DNA from: Leptasterias polaris | Lineage: Eukaryota > Echinodermata > Asteroidea > Forcipulatida > Asteriidae | Assembly (NCBI GenBank): GCA_037783415.1 | Contig: JAZGTN010000068.1 | Location: 2,170,001 to 2,234,000, forward strand | Reading direction: 5' to 3' | Length of the DNA: 64,000 nucleotides | Shown: one piece after another, positions 44,850 to 56,595 of the stretch | Layout: the number at the start of each line of letters is the position of its first letter | Numbering within the stretch: the stretch's first letter is position 1 | Translations under genes and position numbers: made by a program | The notes under the pieces: model-generated | What the model was told of the DNA's origin: nothing | The model's input: the letters and a program-made list of their open reading frames with translations, nothing else | Database searches by the model: none

Positions 44850-46200
44850 TTTATTAAATTATTGTTCGACTTATAAGAGGAAACCAATCACTGTGAAAGC
44901 TTGAGTACAACATTGAGTTCCCCCAAAACAGGTTCAGCGTTTCAAGTCTAGCTAAGACAGGTGATTTTTGAAGTGGCAGATTTATCTGCAAGGTTTTAGC
45001 ATTGCAAACTTCGGTGGAGAAGATTATGTCAAAAACATACCTCTGTAACCTCCCAAGGTACTCACTTTGTAATGTAGTGAAACTACTGAAAAACATAGGA
45101 GAGGCATGTTCCAGAACGGGACTGATATAATTGAACAAACTCACAAACTGTAATGAGTTCATCATGTAGGAGGTTGCAACGTTTGAGCATTCGGAGAAAA
45201 ATAAGTTTCAAGTTTGTTTTTGTTCACATACTTCCAACCTGCATGTTCCACTTTAAATATTCTTGAACGAGTTGCCTAAAAGTTTGTTTAATATAATAAT
45301 CATCAATGTGAAAAACTGACACAACCTTTATTGTTCTACGGGTGACGAAATCAAGTGATCACGACCTGACACTTTATTGGGTTAAGTTTCATCTTATAAT
45401 CAGCTGACCAGTGGTCTAGACAGTCAATTGTGTGCTGCTGCATAAGAGCAGTATGAGGTGCGCTGCCATAGGTTTGTCACAATGTCAAGTCATAAACATA
45501 CTTCTTGTCGTGAGAGACTCCCGGTTCCCAACAAATAACGTCGATTATCATGACCAAACACGAGATCGGAGATGTTATTGTACCATTTGGTACCCCATCT
45601 TTCAAAGTTTCCCTAACAGCCTTTGGTCTATTACATACAAACTATAATTTTAAAGGATTATGTATGGTCTCACTCCTAGTTTTATAATTCGTTTGACAAT
45701 AATGGAATGACTGACTCTATAAAAAACACATTGGAAAATCCGTTAAAACTGATAATGAGTCTTGTCAGTGCCTTAAAAAATGTCATCGATTTTCACCACG
45801 CAATTATGGTGTATAGAAGCCTGCTCGGGAGCAAAACTGATGGGTATTACTAGAGTCATTGATGTCATCAATAATCCATTTCGCAATAAAAACTTCAAAA
45901 CCTTAGCGAACTTGCAAGTTAGATATATGGGTCGCAGGTTATCTACTTCGGGTGGTTGAGGTTTAGGAACGGGGACAACATAAACATATTTCCACATATC
46001 AGGTACAACCTCCTTCTCGTCAGGAGCAATTACAAATTTTAGTTAGAAGAAATCACAGCCCATAACCAAATTCATTAATACTACGGGGTGGAAAACAGCC
46101 TGGTCCAACACCGGACTCAGAAATGTGCAGTTGTTTAGCTTCTTGAACAAGTCTTTTGGTGACACTTCAGAATGAGGCGAAGCCGATGTTATGAGGGGAG
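44850..46200 (-). pseudogene. Decayed LINE reverse transcriptase
   Basis: Minus-strand remains of a LINE RT in natural order: a palm segment near 45997-45890 (VPVPKPQPPEVDNLRPI), a GVPNGT stretch matching the GVPQGS loop at about 45596-45573 followed by an LVMI-D-like segment, a thumb segment near 45440-45370 (WSADYKMKLNPIKC), and a C-terminal segment near 45150-44860 (YISPVLEHASPMFF). Frames change and stops interrupt it. The catalytic FADD box was not found. No endonuclease part is visible, as expected for a 5'-truncated old copy. Clade not assigned. Confidence 0.7.
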
Positions 46201-46844
46201 CAGTGCGGAATCAAGTTCAGGAATGTTTTTGGGTGACAGATAAGAATGGCGGTTAATGTTCGTAAGAGGCATCCTTTTAAGATATGCCTGGAATGGAAAA
46301 GTTGTTTTTGTTGTGATGACCAGTAAGCTTTTCAATTTGGAGATGCGATTGACCACGTCAGTTTTTGGGGCTGCTTACCCTCGAGTTGTAAGAGGTACTT
46401 TTCGCCCTCTTGATGAGTCAGGCTGTTTTGTTACATGATTACGTAATAGCCTCCATAAACACAAGTTCCCACTACTAAATAACAAAACTAATTTAATCTT
46501 TCAAAAAATATTAATTTCATTATCTGCATCATTCACTGCTATTGGAGTATTGCTAGATTGCATTTTTTTACTCGTAGTTTGTTGTTTTTACAAGCAGAAT
46601 ATAGGCCTATGTATATTAACAATAAAACAATTTTTTGAGTAATTGTTTGTCAGTATTTATATGTTAAAAAAATAGATAAAGTTGTTTGGGGGCGACTCCG
46701 CCCATCCCTTTTTGTGACGTCAATCGATTGAACATCGACCCCACTCGAACTTGCCTGCATTTACGTTGTATATGCAAGTATAGTGAGATTGTACGTTTCG
46801 TAATTTGGTTATTCAAAAGGGTTTTTTTTTCTTGCATTTTTCCA

Positions 46845-47031
46845 GCGAAAATTGCTGCTAGATGCAGCAAAACGACTAAAGATGGGGTCAGCCAGCATTT
46901 TTTTCCTGCAGATCCCAAATATAGGCAGTTACGGGCATCGAAAGTTAGGCTAACGAGGGCAAAGTGGTCCGGTCCGACGTCGTTTTCAGCGCTATGCAGC
47001 GAACACTTGGATAGCCCGGGGATTTTTTCGT
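46845..47031 (+). CDS. Possible THAP-domain exon
   Basis: One reading frame encodes a segment resembling a THAP zinc-binding domain: a Cys followed by SKTTKDGVSQHFFPADPKYR, a basic stretch, then AKW, and a closing CSEHL. THAP domains bind DNA and occur in host factors and P-element-type transposases. The first Cys of the C2CH site is missing from this stretch and may lie in an upstream exon: a pyrimidine-rich run ending TTTTTCCAG at 46844 is a good splice acceptor, with an alternative AG at about 46862. GTAGTA after 47031 could be a donor. Partner exons were not located, so this is either one exon of a longer gene or a fragment of a transposase. Confidence 0.45.
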
Positions 47032-47131
47032 TGGTAGTAGTGTGCAAGGGAAGTTGCAGTGAAGCTTACGTTACCAGCGAAATGTTTCTGGTGGAAAAAC
47101 AATACCTCGTATTATCCGTGTTCTCGTTATG

Positions 47132-48970
47132 ACCATGCTCGTATCTTCCGTTTTTAAGACATAGAAACGCGCATGGGACAGTTCAGGACCGGTGAAAAAC
47201 CTCGTATAAACTGGCGTCTCGTATTAGTCGACTGTACACTGTCCTGGGATTGCATTGGGTGGTGACGTCCGAATACGAAAACGCATCATACTGATCAGGT
47301 ACCCAGACGTAATGTACGGGGCCAGACTACACATTTTCTCCTGCCTCGATTGACGTCACGAACAGCGCCATGTAAAGGGGGGCCTATTTTTTAATTTGTA
47401 ATTAAAAGAAAAATACAACTTTTTAACCTTAGTAAATTGTTTATTCACATTCCACTCATAAAAATGTATATATTAATGACAAAAGCTTTATTTTGAAAAA
47501 AATACCACTGCCAGTGCCTTTAAAGTATGAATTTTGACTCGGATTCTGCGTCAGGTTGAAAGATTTCGGATCATTTGGACACAGGTTCCGGGTCATACTG
47601 ACCAAGAAGTTTTTTAAGTGCATTGTTTCAATGCAAAAATACGGAGTCACAAAGGGACGCGTTAAGAAAAAATAACCGTTGTTCTGAGAACAACTCATTT
47701 CTACACTAGTCTTAAGTTATCTCCAAGTAAAGCAATTTTGAACGAAAAGATGGCTGCCCGTTGTCAATTCTGAAGAGTGAATAATTTAGACGGGGAGTCT
47801 GATTGTAGCATTAGAGAACAACCAGGCTGACTACCTAGAATTAGCAGACATTTTTGGCATCAAGGGAGATACTACAAATTTTAGCAGAAATAAAGAAAAC
47901 AACATAAACTAGGACAAATATCTCAAGGCTATAGCAAAAGATTTTGTTTTCATTTTAAATTCATGAGTGTAACTTGTCAAACTTCACTTGACAGTCTTGT
48001 ACGTGTATATCAGGTTCAGGCTTTAACTTCAGTCGTGGGTAACAAAGCCAAAGGGACAATTACAGTAATTTTTAAGACAAAACACAGGATATGGATACAA
48101 TGTAAACAACACAGAAACGCACCCTACCAAGAACAACTCAAGTGCCAGAACAGGAGCTATGTCAGCTTACTCGGGGATCCATAACTCATGTTTAATTTAA
48201 ACGCACATAAGTAGAAATTCATTGCCCATAAAAAGAACAAGAAAACGCAAACGAGTCTTAATTTGATTTCATCAATGGTAGAAACTCAACTTAAGAATGG
48301 TCAAAGTGTAGTCTCAAATGCCTATCAATGAAATAAATTGACTGAAATTAATCTGAATGAGAAGAACGAAATCATGTGTGCACTAAAACGAAATTGAATT
48401 TATTAATAGCTAAAAGTAAACCTGCTATTTTTATTGGATTATTGGAAAATGCGTAAATTTGAATTGCGTGTTGATGAAATTGCATGGATTTTTGCTGAAA
48501 TTGGCTGGGAAAACCTATAGTTTTTAGTCAGTAAACAACTTTTACTTTGTTCAATTCCATTTTAAAGCTTTTCTTCATCCTCTATTTCACGTTATTAATG
48601 TGGGGACTCATAAAGTATGTTACCGACTGTTCACAATGGCGGGAGCTTATTTACATATTTATATCAAATTAATGATACCCTTCAAACCTAGACTAATGTA
48701 TTGTTTTTAATAATATAATGTAAAAAATACCTTTGTTCACATTGTATTATTGTTTATTTTCATGTTTACCACTTGTGTATGCTTTAAATTATAGTCTAAT
48801 TTTTTTGTAAATAACTAGGCATACACCTTGCGCATTAATATTAATTCAAGTGAGGATGTGAATCGGTCAGTAGCCACTATGTAGCCTATGAGAGATATAC
48901 TGTCTTGCAGTTCTTCCAGCGGGCTACATGAATGAAAAACGTTGTCTCGCAATAGTTACGTGACGCTTGT
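47132..48970. other. No recognisable gene
   Basis: AT-rich sequence. Open frames are short with no domain. No clear partner exon for the THAP-like segment was identified. Confidence 0.5.
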
Positions 48971-49215
48971 GTCCTTGAGCAAGACACTTTGCTATAATAA
49001 TTGATTCTCTTCACCCAGAGGTATTAATGGGTATCTGCAAGGGTAGAGGTTGATATTGTGTTTGTGCCTTCGGAGCGCCACGGCAGCCCCAGGGCTGTAT
49101 ACTCCCCAGGGAGCTGAGAAAGATTAAAGGAATGTTATTGGCCCAATGACCAGGGCACTAATGTAAAGCGCATTGAGAATTAAGTGTTAATTACTATGCG
49201 CTATATAAATCGAAA
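48971..49215 (+). repeat. SINE/LINE 3'-tail type repeat
   Basis: Contains CCTTGAGCAAGACACTTTGC, CACCCAGAGGTATTAATGGG, CCCCAGGGAGCTGAGA and a terminal TAAAGCGCATTGAG ... GCGCTATATAAAT. The end closely resembles the 3' tails of L2-type LINEs and the SINEs that borrow them; compare GCGCTTTACAAG at the end of the L2 element at 60139. No coding sequence. Confidence 0.6.
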
Positions 49216-51013
49216 TTAAGAAGTTGTGACCGAATTCCCTGAAGTCTTTGAGTTTCAAGGGTGTTGGTTAATAGAATAAAACTTCCTGTCGATATTGACA
49301 CTCAAAAGTTTTTTTAAAAAGAGTGTACATTTCTGTATAAATCACTATCCCAACTACAGGAGAAGAAAAGATGACAACGAAAAATAAATACTAATATATA
49401 TAGTAATGGCCATAGTTAAAGTTCAAACAGTCATATTTTATTAAGTATGAATTAATGTCTACCAGTCCAAATTAAGAAAAAGGATTCGAAAATATAAGAT
49501 AACTTAATAAACACAAAATACGTATAGAATTTGTTAACTAGTTCGAATTAGATAACCACCAGTGTCTGTAAGAACAAAACATGTTATAAATAAATAAATA
49601 AACAATAAATAAAATTGTATCTAAAGTTGAAGTGTCGCTCATTGAACTCAATGATCGAAAACGTGTGAACACCGCGAATACGTTAGGCTGCTGCACTGAC
49701 AATCTAAACCAAAGACTGCAACTTCAAGGATGTAAACAAATTAAGAACTGGCACTGTCTGTTTGAAAGTGGGTCTTATGGTTTTAAAACATGTCATTTAC
49801 CTTTGGTTTCCGAAACAATTGAACCGTTATAATCGAAAACAGTGGCATAATAATGTTGGGTGGTGTGCATGTGCGGGTAGCCAAGTCCCTGGTCCGCGGG
49901 AGAGTCCCAGTCTGAGTCCACAAAGAATGTGCTCCAACCCGGGCTCGACCAAAAGAGACTTGACAGCACTGGATACCAGGGCTATTTAAATATGTTTTGT
50001 TTTATTTATTGATTTGGAAGAGCGAGGTTTGTTTATGCTTGTGAAGTTCTCAAATTTTTTCTTTATTTTTGTGGTAGACATTTTCAGTTTAGGTGTAAGA
50101 AAAGTTAACAATTTTAGATTACAAATATTTTAAAAAGTTTGTCAGAGGGATTAGTGTTATTTATTGGCTATTAGGTACAATGACCTATTTTTCCAGTCTT
50201 AATAAAAGTCATACTTTCATAGAAATAAAAAAACTTGCAAGTTTGACGTTCATCAGCATTTGATGTGCAGTATAGGCCCCATGTGTAAAGGGAGCCAAAG
50301 TGCGCCATCAGCTTCTACAACCTCAATGTTTTTCGTGTGATTTGCTTTTTCTTTTTTGTATAAAATTACTATAATGTTATTGTTTGGGATTTCAGTTGCT
50401 AGGAACATTTTTGTGGGGTTGTTTGTGTGCTCGTCTAAATCCAATGTTTACAGTCGTGAAACTCATCGCTGTTACCTGATATCGAGTGGAATTGTCTGTC
50501 CCGCCGTCGTCGTCGCTGTTATTCAAACTATGTATTTTAATAATTTTGTTAAACGTATTGTGTCTGTGGAATGCGACAAAGTCGGTAGTATACCGTGTTC
50601 TATTCACTAACAATGAATATACACTCAGTCTGGTTATGAATCAAAAGGCATTCCATGTCTTTCCAACAAGAGGAGAGGACAAGCAGAATGTGATGTGAAG
50701 CTCATCTTTTTTTACAATTTTTCCAACAAATAGTCACCATGAATGACTGCAGTGACGCAGAAACGATAGTGGAGGAGTCTTTGGATATTTACGACTCGCC
50801 TTCCATTCTGAAAGGACTTTTCCAGTTGAGTATAAACAACCTCGGGTGTGTGTGGGCGTGGCGGTCATTATCTACGAACTGTAAAAGACAAGTAAAACGT
50901 TGCTGTGGAAAGTGAGCTGTTAGCCGTCCATTTCCGACACTAACTAATTTGTGAGTGAGATCTAGATCGACTGAATTCATGAAGTTTGTCCCGAAACTTT
51001 AAATAAAACAAAC
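49216..51013. other. No recognisable gene; may include CR1 5' UTR
   Basis: No gene recognised. The last 300 bases or so may be the 5' UTR of the CR1 element that follows, but its left end cannot be placed. Confidence 0.4.
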
Positions 51014-51883
51014 ATGGCGACAAACAGAGATTCTTCTCTCCGTGGACATGGCAACAGGAGGGCCAAGAATGATGACTCGGAAGCTCCAGCCCCATGTGGT
51101 AAATGTGGTGATATGATTGGCTCAGAGACCGATGCTCTAGAATGTGAAATTTGTAAGCAGTGGTTTCATATCAAATGCCAAGGAGTCACAAAGGGCGAAT
51201 ACAACATCATCAGTAAAAAATCAGCCAGTCTTCACTGGTACTGCAAAACATGTAATTTGGGGGCGAGGCATTTTATGGAGGAGCTACTAGCGGTTAAGAT
51301 TCTTACTCAAAAGCTGGACAAAGAGATGGTAGGCATTAAATCTCGTGTCACAAAACTGGAGATAGAAGTTAACGAAGATAAACATGACAAAAGTATCAAC
51401 CTGGATGATATGGTATATATCGCAACAAGAGAGGCAACACAAAGAATAGAAAAATCCACAACGGTGATCGTAAAAAACCTAGGAGAATCAGATGATGATA
51501 GGAAATTAGTTACGGAGCTCTTCGAGAAACTGGATGAGCCCGATGGGGCAATACTATCAGCCGACCGCATTGGCTCAGCCCAGTCTACGAAACCACGCAT
51601 GTTAGCAGTTAAGTTAAATGACAGAGCAACAAAGGCTAACCTCCTAAAGAAGTCAAAAAACTTGTCAAAGATAAACCAGTACAAGAAAGTGTATCTTGCA
51701 CCAGACCTGACAAAGATGCAAAGAGAGGAGGACTGGAAACTGAGACAGGAACTAAAGAAAAGGAGAGAAAAAGGAGAGAATGTAGTAATACGACAAAGAA
51801 AGGTGGTGGCAAGAGCATCCCTGGAGTTGGAACAGAAAACAAAAGATACGGAGGAGGAAAGGGAGGACGAACTGAGTCGGTAA
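51014..51883 (+). CDS. CR1 ORF1: PHD finger and RNA-binding-like protein
   Basis: A 289-residue protein. A PHD-type zinc finger (C28, C31, C44, C47, H52, C55, C77, C80) is followed by a probable coiled coil (about 85-125, with [20 protein letters not shown]) and then a region like the RRM-type core of LINE ORF1 proteins (about 145-260, including [15 protein letters not shown] and [18 protein letters not shown]), ending in a very basic, Glu-rich tail. ORF1 proteins of this kind coat LINE RNA; PHD fingers bind histone tails or proteins, so a link to chromatin is possible. The frame is intact although ORF2 is not. The start context AAACATGGCG is favourable. Confidence 0.85.
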   Translation: MATNRDSSLRGHGNRRAKNDDSEAPAPCGKCGDMIGSETDALECEICKQWFHIKCQGVTKGEYNIISKKSASLHWYCKTCNLGARHFMEELLAVKILTQKLDKEMVGIKSRVTKLEIEVNEDKHDKSINLDDMVYIATREATQRIEKSTTVIVKNLGESDDDRKLVTELFEKLDEPDGAILSADRIGSAQSTKPRMLAVKLNDRATKANLLKKSKNLSKINQYKKVYLAPDLTKMQREEDWKLRQELKKRREKGENVVIRQRKVVARASLELEQKTKDTEEEREDELSR

Positions 51884-51942
51884 ACGAGCAAAATAAAGAC
51901 AATTGTACATATTGTAATATAACAGTACTTGATCACTCTACA

Positions 51943-54763
51943 CTGCACTGTCTTAACATTAATGCCAGAAGTATTATGGCTAAGGATAAATTCTTGGAAT
52001 TTGAATGCACAGTTTTCAATGCACAAGCTGACATTGTGGGAGTCACAGAAAGTTGGACTCAACCAAACCATAGTGATGCTGAACTAAACCTGAATGGTTT
52101 CACCATGTTCCGTCGGGACAGACAGGATAGGAAAAAATCTAAAGGAGGTGGCACTCTATTATATATAAGGGATTTTATAAATGCAACGGAAAGAAAGGAC
52201 CTAAATGAGATGTACGATGAAGCACTTTGGGTAGATATTGCTGTCAATAATACCAAGCTTTTAGTTGGAGTTTGCTACAAACCACCAGACAAAAGCTGTG
52301 AAGACGTAATCAAACTCCACACAGTTATTAAGAAAGCTAGTGAAGAACACGCAATAATTTTTGGAGATTTCAACTACCCAAATATAAACTGGACTGTACT
52401 GCAGGCGAGTAAAGCCGATGATGAGGAATTTCTGGATCTCCTGATGGACTGCTTCCTCCACCAACATGTTAGTGAACCTACAAGAGGAAATGTTACGCTT
52501 GACTTAGTGATTTCCACAGAAGACACAATGGTGGAGGATCTGTCTGTACGGGAACCACTGGGAAACTGTGACCACAACATGGTGGAATGGAAATTAGTAA
52601 TGAAGACTACCCTTACAGAGAGTTCACATGTAACACATGACATAAAAAGGGCAAATTTCCAAGGCCTACACGATGACCTTTTGAAAATCAACTGGCAAGA
52701 GGAACTAAATAAAAGTGATATAAATGAGGTATGGAAGCGTTTTGATTCTATCGTAAAGACAGCCATCAACAAACATATCCCTCCAAGAAAGCGCCGACGC
52801 AAGAAAGCACTTTGGATGACAAGGAAGGCCCGAACTGCAACTAGACGAAAGTATAAAGCTTGGAAACGATTTAGAGCTACTAATTCAGACCTGCACAAAG
52901 AAATCTACAAGCAGAAACTTGTGGAGTCAAGAAAAGAGTGTGCAAAGGCCAAGGAGGACTTTGAAATTAGGATAGCGGACAATATAAGGTCAGATAGCAA
53001 ATCCTTCTTTGCATATGCAAGATCGAAAACCAGAACCAAAGATAAAGTTGGGCCACTAAAAGATCAACAAGGCAAGACAATAACTGACGACAAGTCTTCA
53101 GCAAATTTACTGAATGACTACTTCGCATCAGTCTTCACTAATGAGGATATGGTAGACCTTCCAGAGCCCTCGATGAAGTATGAAGGCGATGCACCCCTAA
53201 CGGACCTAAAAATCGAACGTGACAGAATACAGAAGCTTCTCTCAGATCTGAAACCAGATAAAGCTCCTGGCCCTGATGCAATTTATCCAGCAGTACTGAA
53301 GGAATGCTGTGCAGAACTAAGTATACCTTTACACATTATGTTTGGAACATCATTGGCCACAGGCTGCATTCCACAGGCTTGGAAAGATGCAAATGTTACA
53401 CCAATTTTTAAAAAGGGGGCACGACACAACCCAGCAAACTACCGGCCAGTCAGTCTTACTTCAACAGTCTGCAAAATACTTGAGAATCTGATGAGGGAAA
53501 AACTGGTGGAGTTTCTCACAGCAAACAAGCTAATTAGTGACACACAGCATGGTTTTCGTCAACATAGATCATGCCTCACAAACCTGTTGTCCTTCTTTGA
53601 TCAGGTGACGGAATGGCTGGATGAGGGCAACCCAGTAGATATCATTTATCTTGACTTTCAGAAAGCTTTTGATAATGTGCCCCACCAGCGTCTAATCCGT
53701 AAACTGCAAGCACATGGTATCACAGGGCAAGTAAGCAGATGGATTGAGGAGTGGCTGACATGTCGAAAACAGAGGGTAGTGGTGAATGGTTGCAAATCAG
53801 AATGGCAAGCAGTAGTGAGTGGTGTACCTCAGGGCTCAGTCCTCGGTCCAATCCTTTTTGTAATCTACGTCAATGACATCGAGGATGGCATCGCTGCAAC
53901 CTGTGTAAGTTTGCCGATGACACTAAGCTAGGAACTGTAGTAAAGACAGAAGAAGCAGCTTACAGACTACAAGAAGATCTTCACAAACTCAATCAATGGT
54001 CAGAAGAGTGGCAGATGCTGTTCAACCTTCAGAAATGTCATGTGATGCATCTTGGTCACAATAACCCTGCAAGGAACTATGAGATGAATGGGCACATCCT
54101 TACATCAGTAGAAGAGGAAAAAGATCTAGGAGTGACAATACACCAATCACTTAAATTCTCAAGACACTGTGCAGAAGCTGCGAGAAAAGCAAACATAATT
54201 GTTGGAATCATCTACAGAAATTTCAGAGTCAAGAGCAAATATGTGGTCCTTAAACTGTACAAATCTCTGGTTAGACCGATTCTTGACTATTGCACACCAT
54301 TGTGGTCTCCTTACCTAGAGAAAGACATCAAAGTCTTGGAAAAGGTTCAACGAAGGATGACAAGGATGATCCCAGAGCTAAAGGATAAACCATATGATGA
54401 CCGACTGAAGGCACTACATTTAACAACTCTGAAAACAAGAAGACTGAGAGGTGACTTGATAGAGGTTTTTCGCATCCTCAAGGGAGTCGATCACCTGGGG
54501 AGCCATAGCCTCTTCACTCTCAATACAAACACAAGAACGAGGGGACACTCAATGAAACTAGACAAGAAGCGATGTCATATAAACTTACGTCATACTCATT
54601 CAGTCAGAGAGTGGTGAACTGGTGGAACAGCCTACCGGAAGAGTGTGTGGCAGCAGAAACAGTTCTCCACTTCAAAATCCAACTCGACAAGGTCCTAGGG
54701 GAAATGGGGTATGACACGGGCTATGGCTCTTTACCCCATGGCCAACGTGCAGGCAACAGCTAG
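51943..54763 (+). pseudogene. CR1 ORF2: endonuclease and RT, two frameshifts
   Basis: Three frames together cover one ORF2. Segment 1 (to 53931) has the APE endonuclease: NARS just before the first ATG, E25, GDFN at 130-133 and DH at 199-200 of that frame; and the RT up to [10 protein letters not shown]. At about 53903 a two-base GT duplication shifts the frame, and FADD continues in another frame at 53910-53921, followed by the thumb region to 54617. Near 54570 a second shift moves the final segment (SYSFSQRVVNWWNSLPEE) to the third frame, ending at 54763. All motifs are intact in sequence, but the protein cannot be made whole. The endonuclease begins before the ATG at 51976: its frame is open upstream and overlaps the end of ORF1, so the original start or coupling to ORF1 lies there. 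Confidence 0.88.
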
Positions 54764-54796
54764 TTGGCCGTCTACAGGTGAGATACAGGTGAGATG

Positions 54797-56595
54797 TCGT
54801 AGTAGAGTCAACAAAATATCAGGAAACTCCCTTCGACTGTAAAGGCTGTTGCAACACGTCAATGTTGTTTTTTGGCCTTTCATGAATTTGCTTTCCCACG
54901 TAATGGTACACCGGCAAACAATGGGGCGCCTTTTAACCTTCATGCTGATACCTTTTGAATGTAGTATTTTGCTGTTTTTATGTTTTTATGTTAGGCCTAT
55001 TTGTTATAATTTTGCAGTAATTGTATTCACATTTGTTGATATTTGCATTGATGATAGATTGTAATTCTCGGGTATACATATCGCCGTGATTTTGCGAGTC
55101 AGCGTTTGATTAAATACATACTTTTTATTTAATGTTCAACAATTTACCAAATTATAAATTATCTGTCATATTATAGACCATAAATAACGTCGCATAGTCT
55201 ATAATCTGATCTTTTTCACCGTCATCATCTAGTCGGATTTATTTTTGAATTGTAATGTTCTTGAAGACTCCAAGGTCACGGCATCAACGGAGACAACATA
55301 CCACTGGGTTTGAGGCAAATGTTACCTTTTAAAGACCCTTTTACGGTGATTTTTAGACAGTCTTGCACTCTTGCATGGTGCCATACATACTTTTTGTTAC
55401 AGCTACTTAACGTATCCGTAACCGAGAGACTGAGCGAACACACTCAAGATTATATTTACTCTTTACAAACATGTATTCATGATCCGTTTATATACGGTGC
55501 GCCTTTGCTCGAAAGCCTTACTTATAAGTGACGGTGGCTACTATAGTTGGTGCGATTGTCAAGTTGGGGCGGAACAGTCTGATATCTTCTTGGCTTATTC
55601 CTTTTTCTGTCTGATCCCTTGCTTCTTTTTAATCGTTTATTTGATAAACGTAGTTTACTGACCTGGTTTGGTGAATCCGCCCAGCTGAAGGAACCTAGGA
55701 CCGCTTGCAACCTCAACTATTAGAGCAAACCCCAAACGATGCTGCCTCAATGACAGGCAAACGACAGCTACCCTCACCACACAACCTAAACGTTAGACTA
55801 GTCCCCTGTCTTTATCGGCAATGACTTAAACTTGCAGTGACGTAAGTTTTCAATTCCTTAAGTTACGTAGTTCGGCAGCAGCAGTTTATACATGTTCTTT
55901 CAATCGTGCTGCACAATGTTGTTTTAATCGCAATCTATACACAGAATCAAATGAGACAAAGAAACATATTGTTTGATTGCATTTCACAGCCTTGAAAACT
56001 GTTTTTATTGTCAACAAATAAATTTGTTCGGGATGCCGGAAAATTGTTTGGCCATCCTGTTGCACGTAAAAGCCGCATTTGGGGTACACCATGACCCTGC
56101 TAAACATTATGGGTACACGTGACTCCAACCATGTCAGTAAAACTTACTTAAATCATGCGGGCACACCTGACCCCTACCATGTCAGTTGAACTGACTTGAC
56201 TGTCATTTGAAGATTGAAATGCATTGGAACTAATCCCAATCAATATACAATGATGTACTAGTGTGCAGAAGTGTGCAGAAGCTTGTTGTTGCACCGAATA
56301 GGTTGCACACCTTCTTTTGCTCTCTGCTTTTTGATGTTTATGTCCTGCTTGTTTCTACTGTTATACTTCATGTTTTATACCATCTTGTAGAGCTAATACC
56401 AGAGAATCTTCTACTGTCTTTGGATTTCATGTTCTGTGAATCAATTTGGAATCATTTATGGAAACATTAGTCAACTTTAAAGTCTTAATTGTGTGTTGTA
56501 GCCTTTCTACTGACTATGATGACTCACTCTGCAACCTTCAAGGCCAAACTGCTTAAACAATAGTTTGACTGTGTGCAACTTGTGTGGCTAATACA
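54797..56595. other. No gene; may include L2 5' UTR
   Basis: No recognisable gene. At about 56095-56200 two diverged copies of a unit of about 54 bp (CCATGTCAGT core) are seen. The last 300 bases or so may be the 5' UTR of the L2 element that follows. Confidence 0.4.

Larger units (their letters stand above)
51014..54796 (+). mobile_element. CR1-type LINE, two ORFs, frameshifted
   Basis: ORF1 (PHD finger) and a broken ORF2 (endonuclease and RT) are followed by two copies of TACAGGTGAGA at 54773-54796, a short terminal repeat of the kind that ends CR1 elements. The left end is not defined. ORF2 has two frameshifts, so this copy is dead, but its protein-level motifs remain clear. Confidence 0.85.

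Noticed and set aside
51307..52071. Long minus-strand frame opposite CR1 ORF1/ORF2
   Set aside because: It is a shadow of the coding strand; the plus strand carries the PHD, endonuclease and RT motifs.
56584..56595. GTG start for the L2 protein
   Set aside because: The ATG at 56596 gives a proper hydrophobic leader. A GTG start is not needed in an animal gene.
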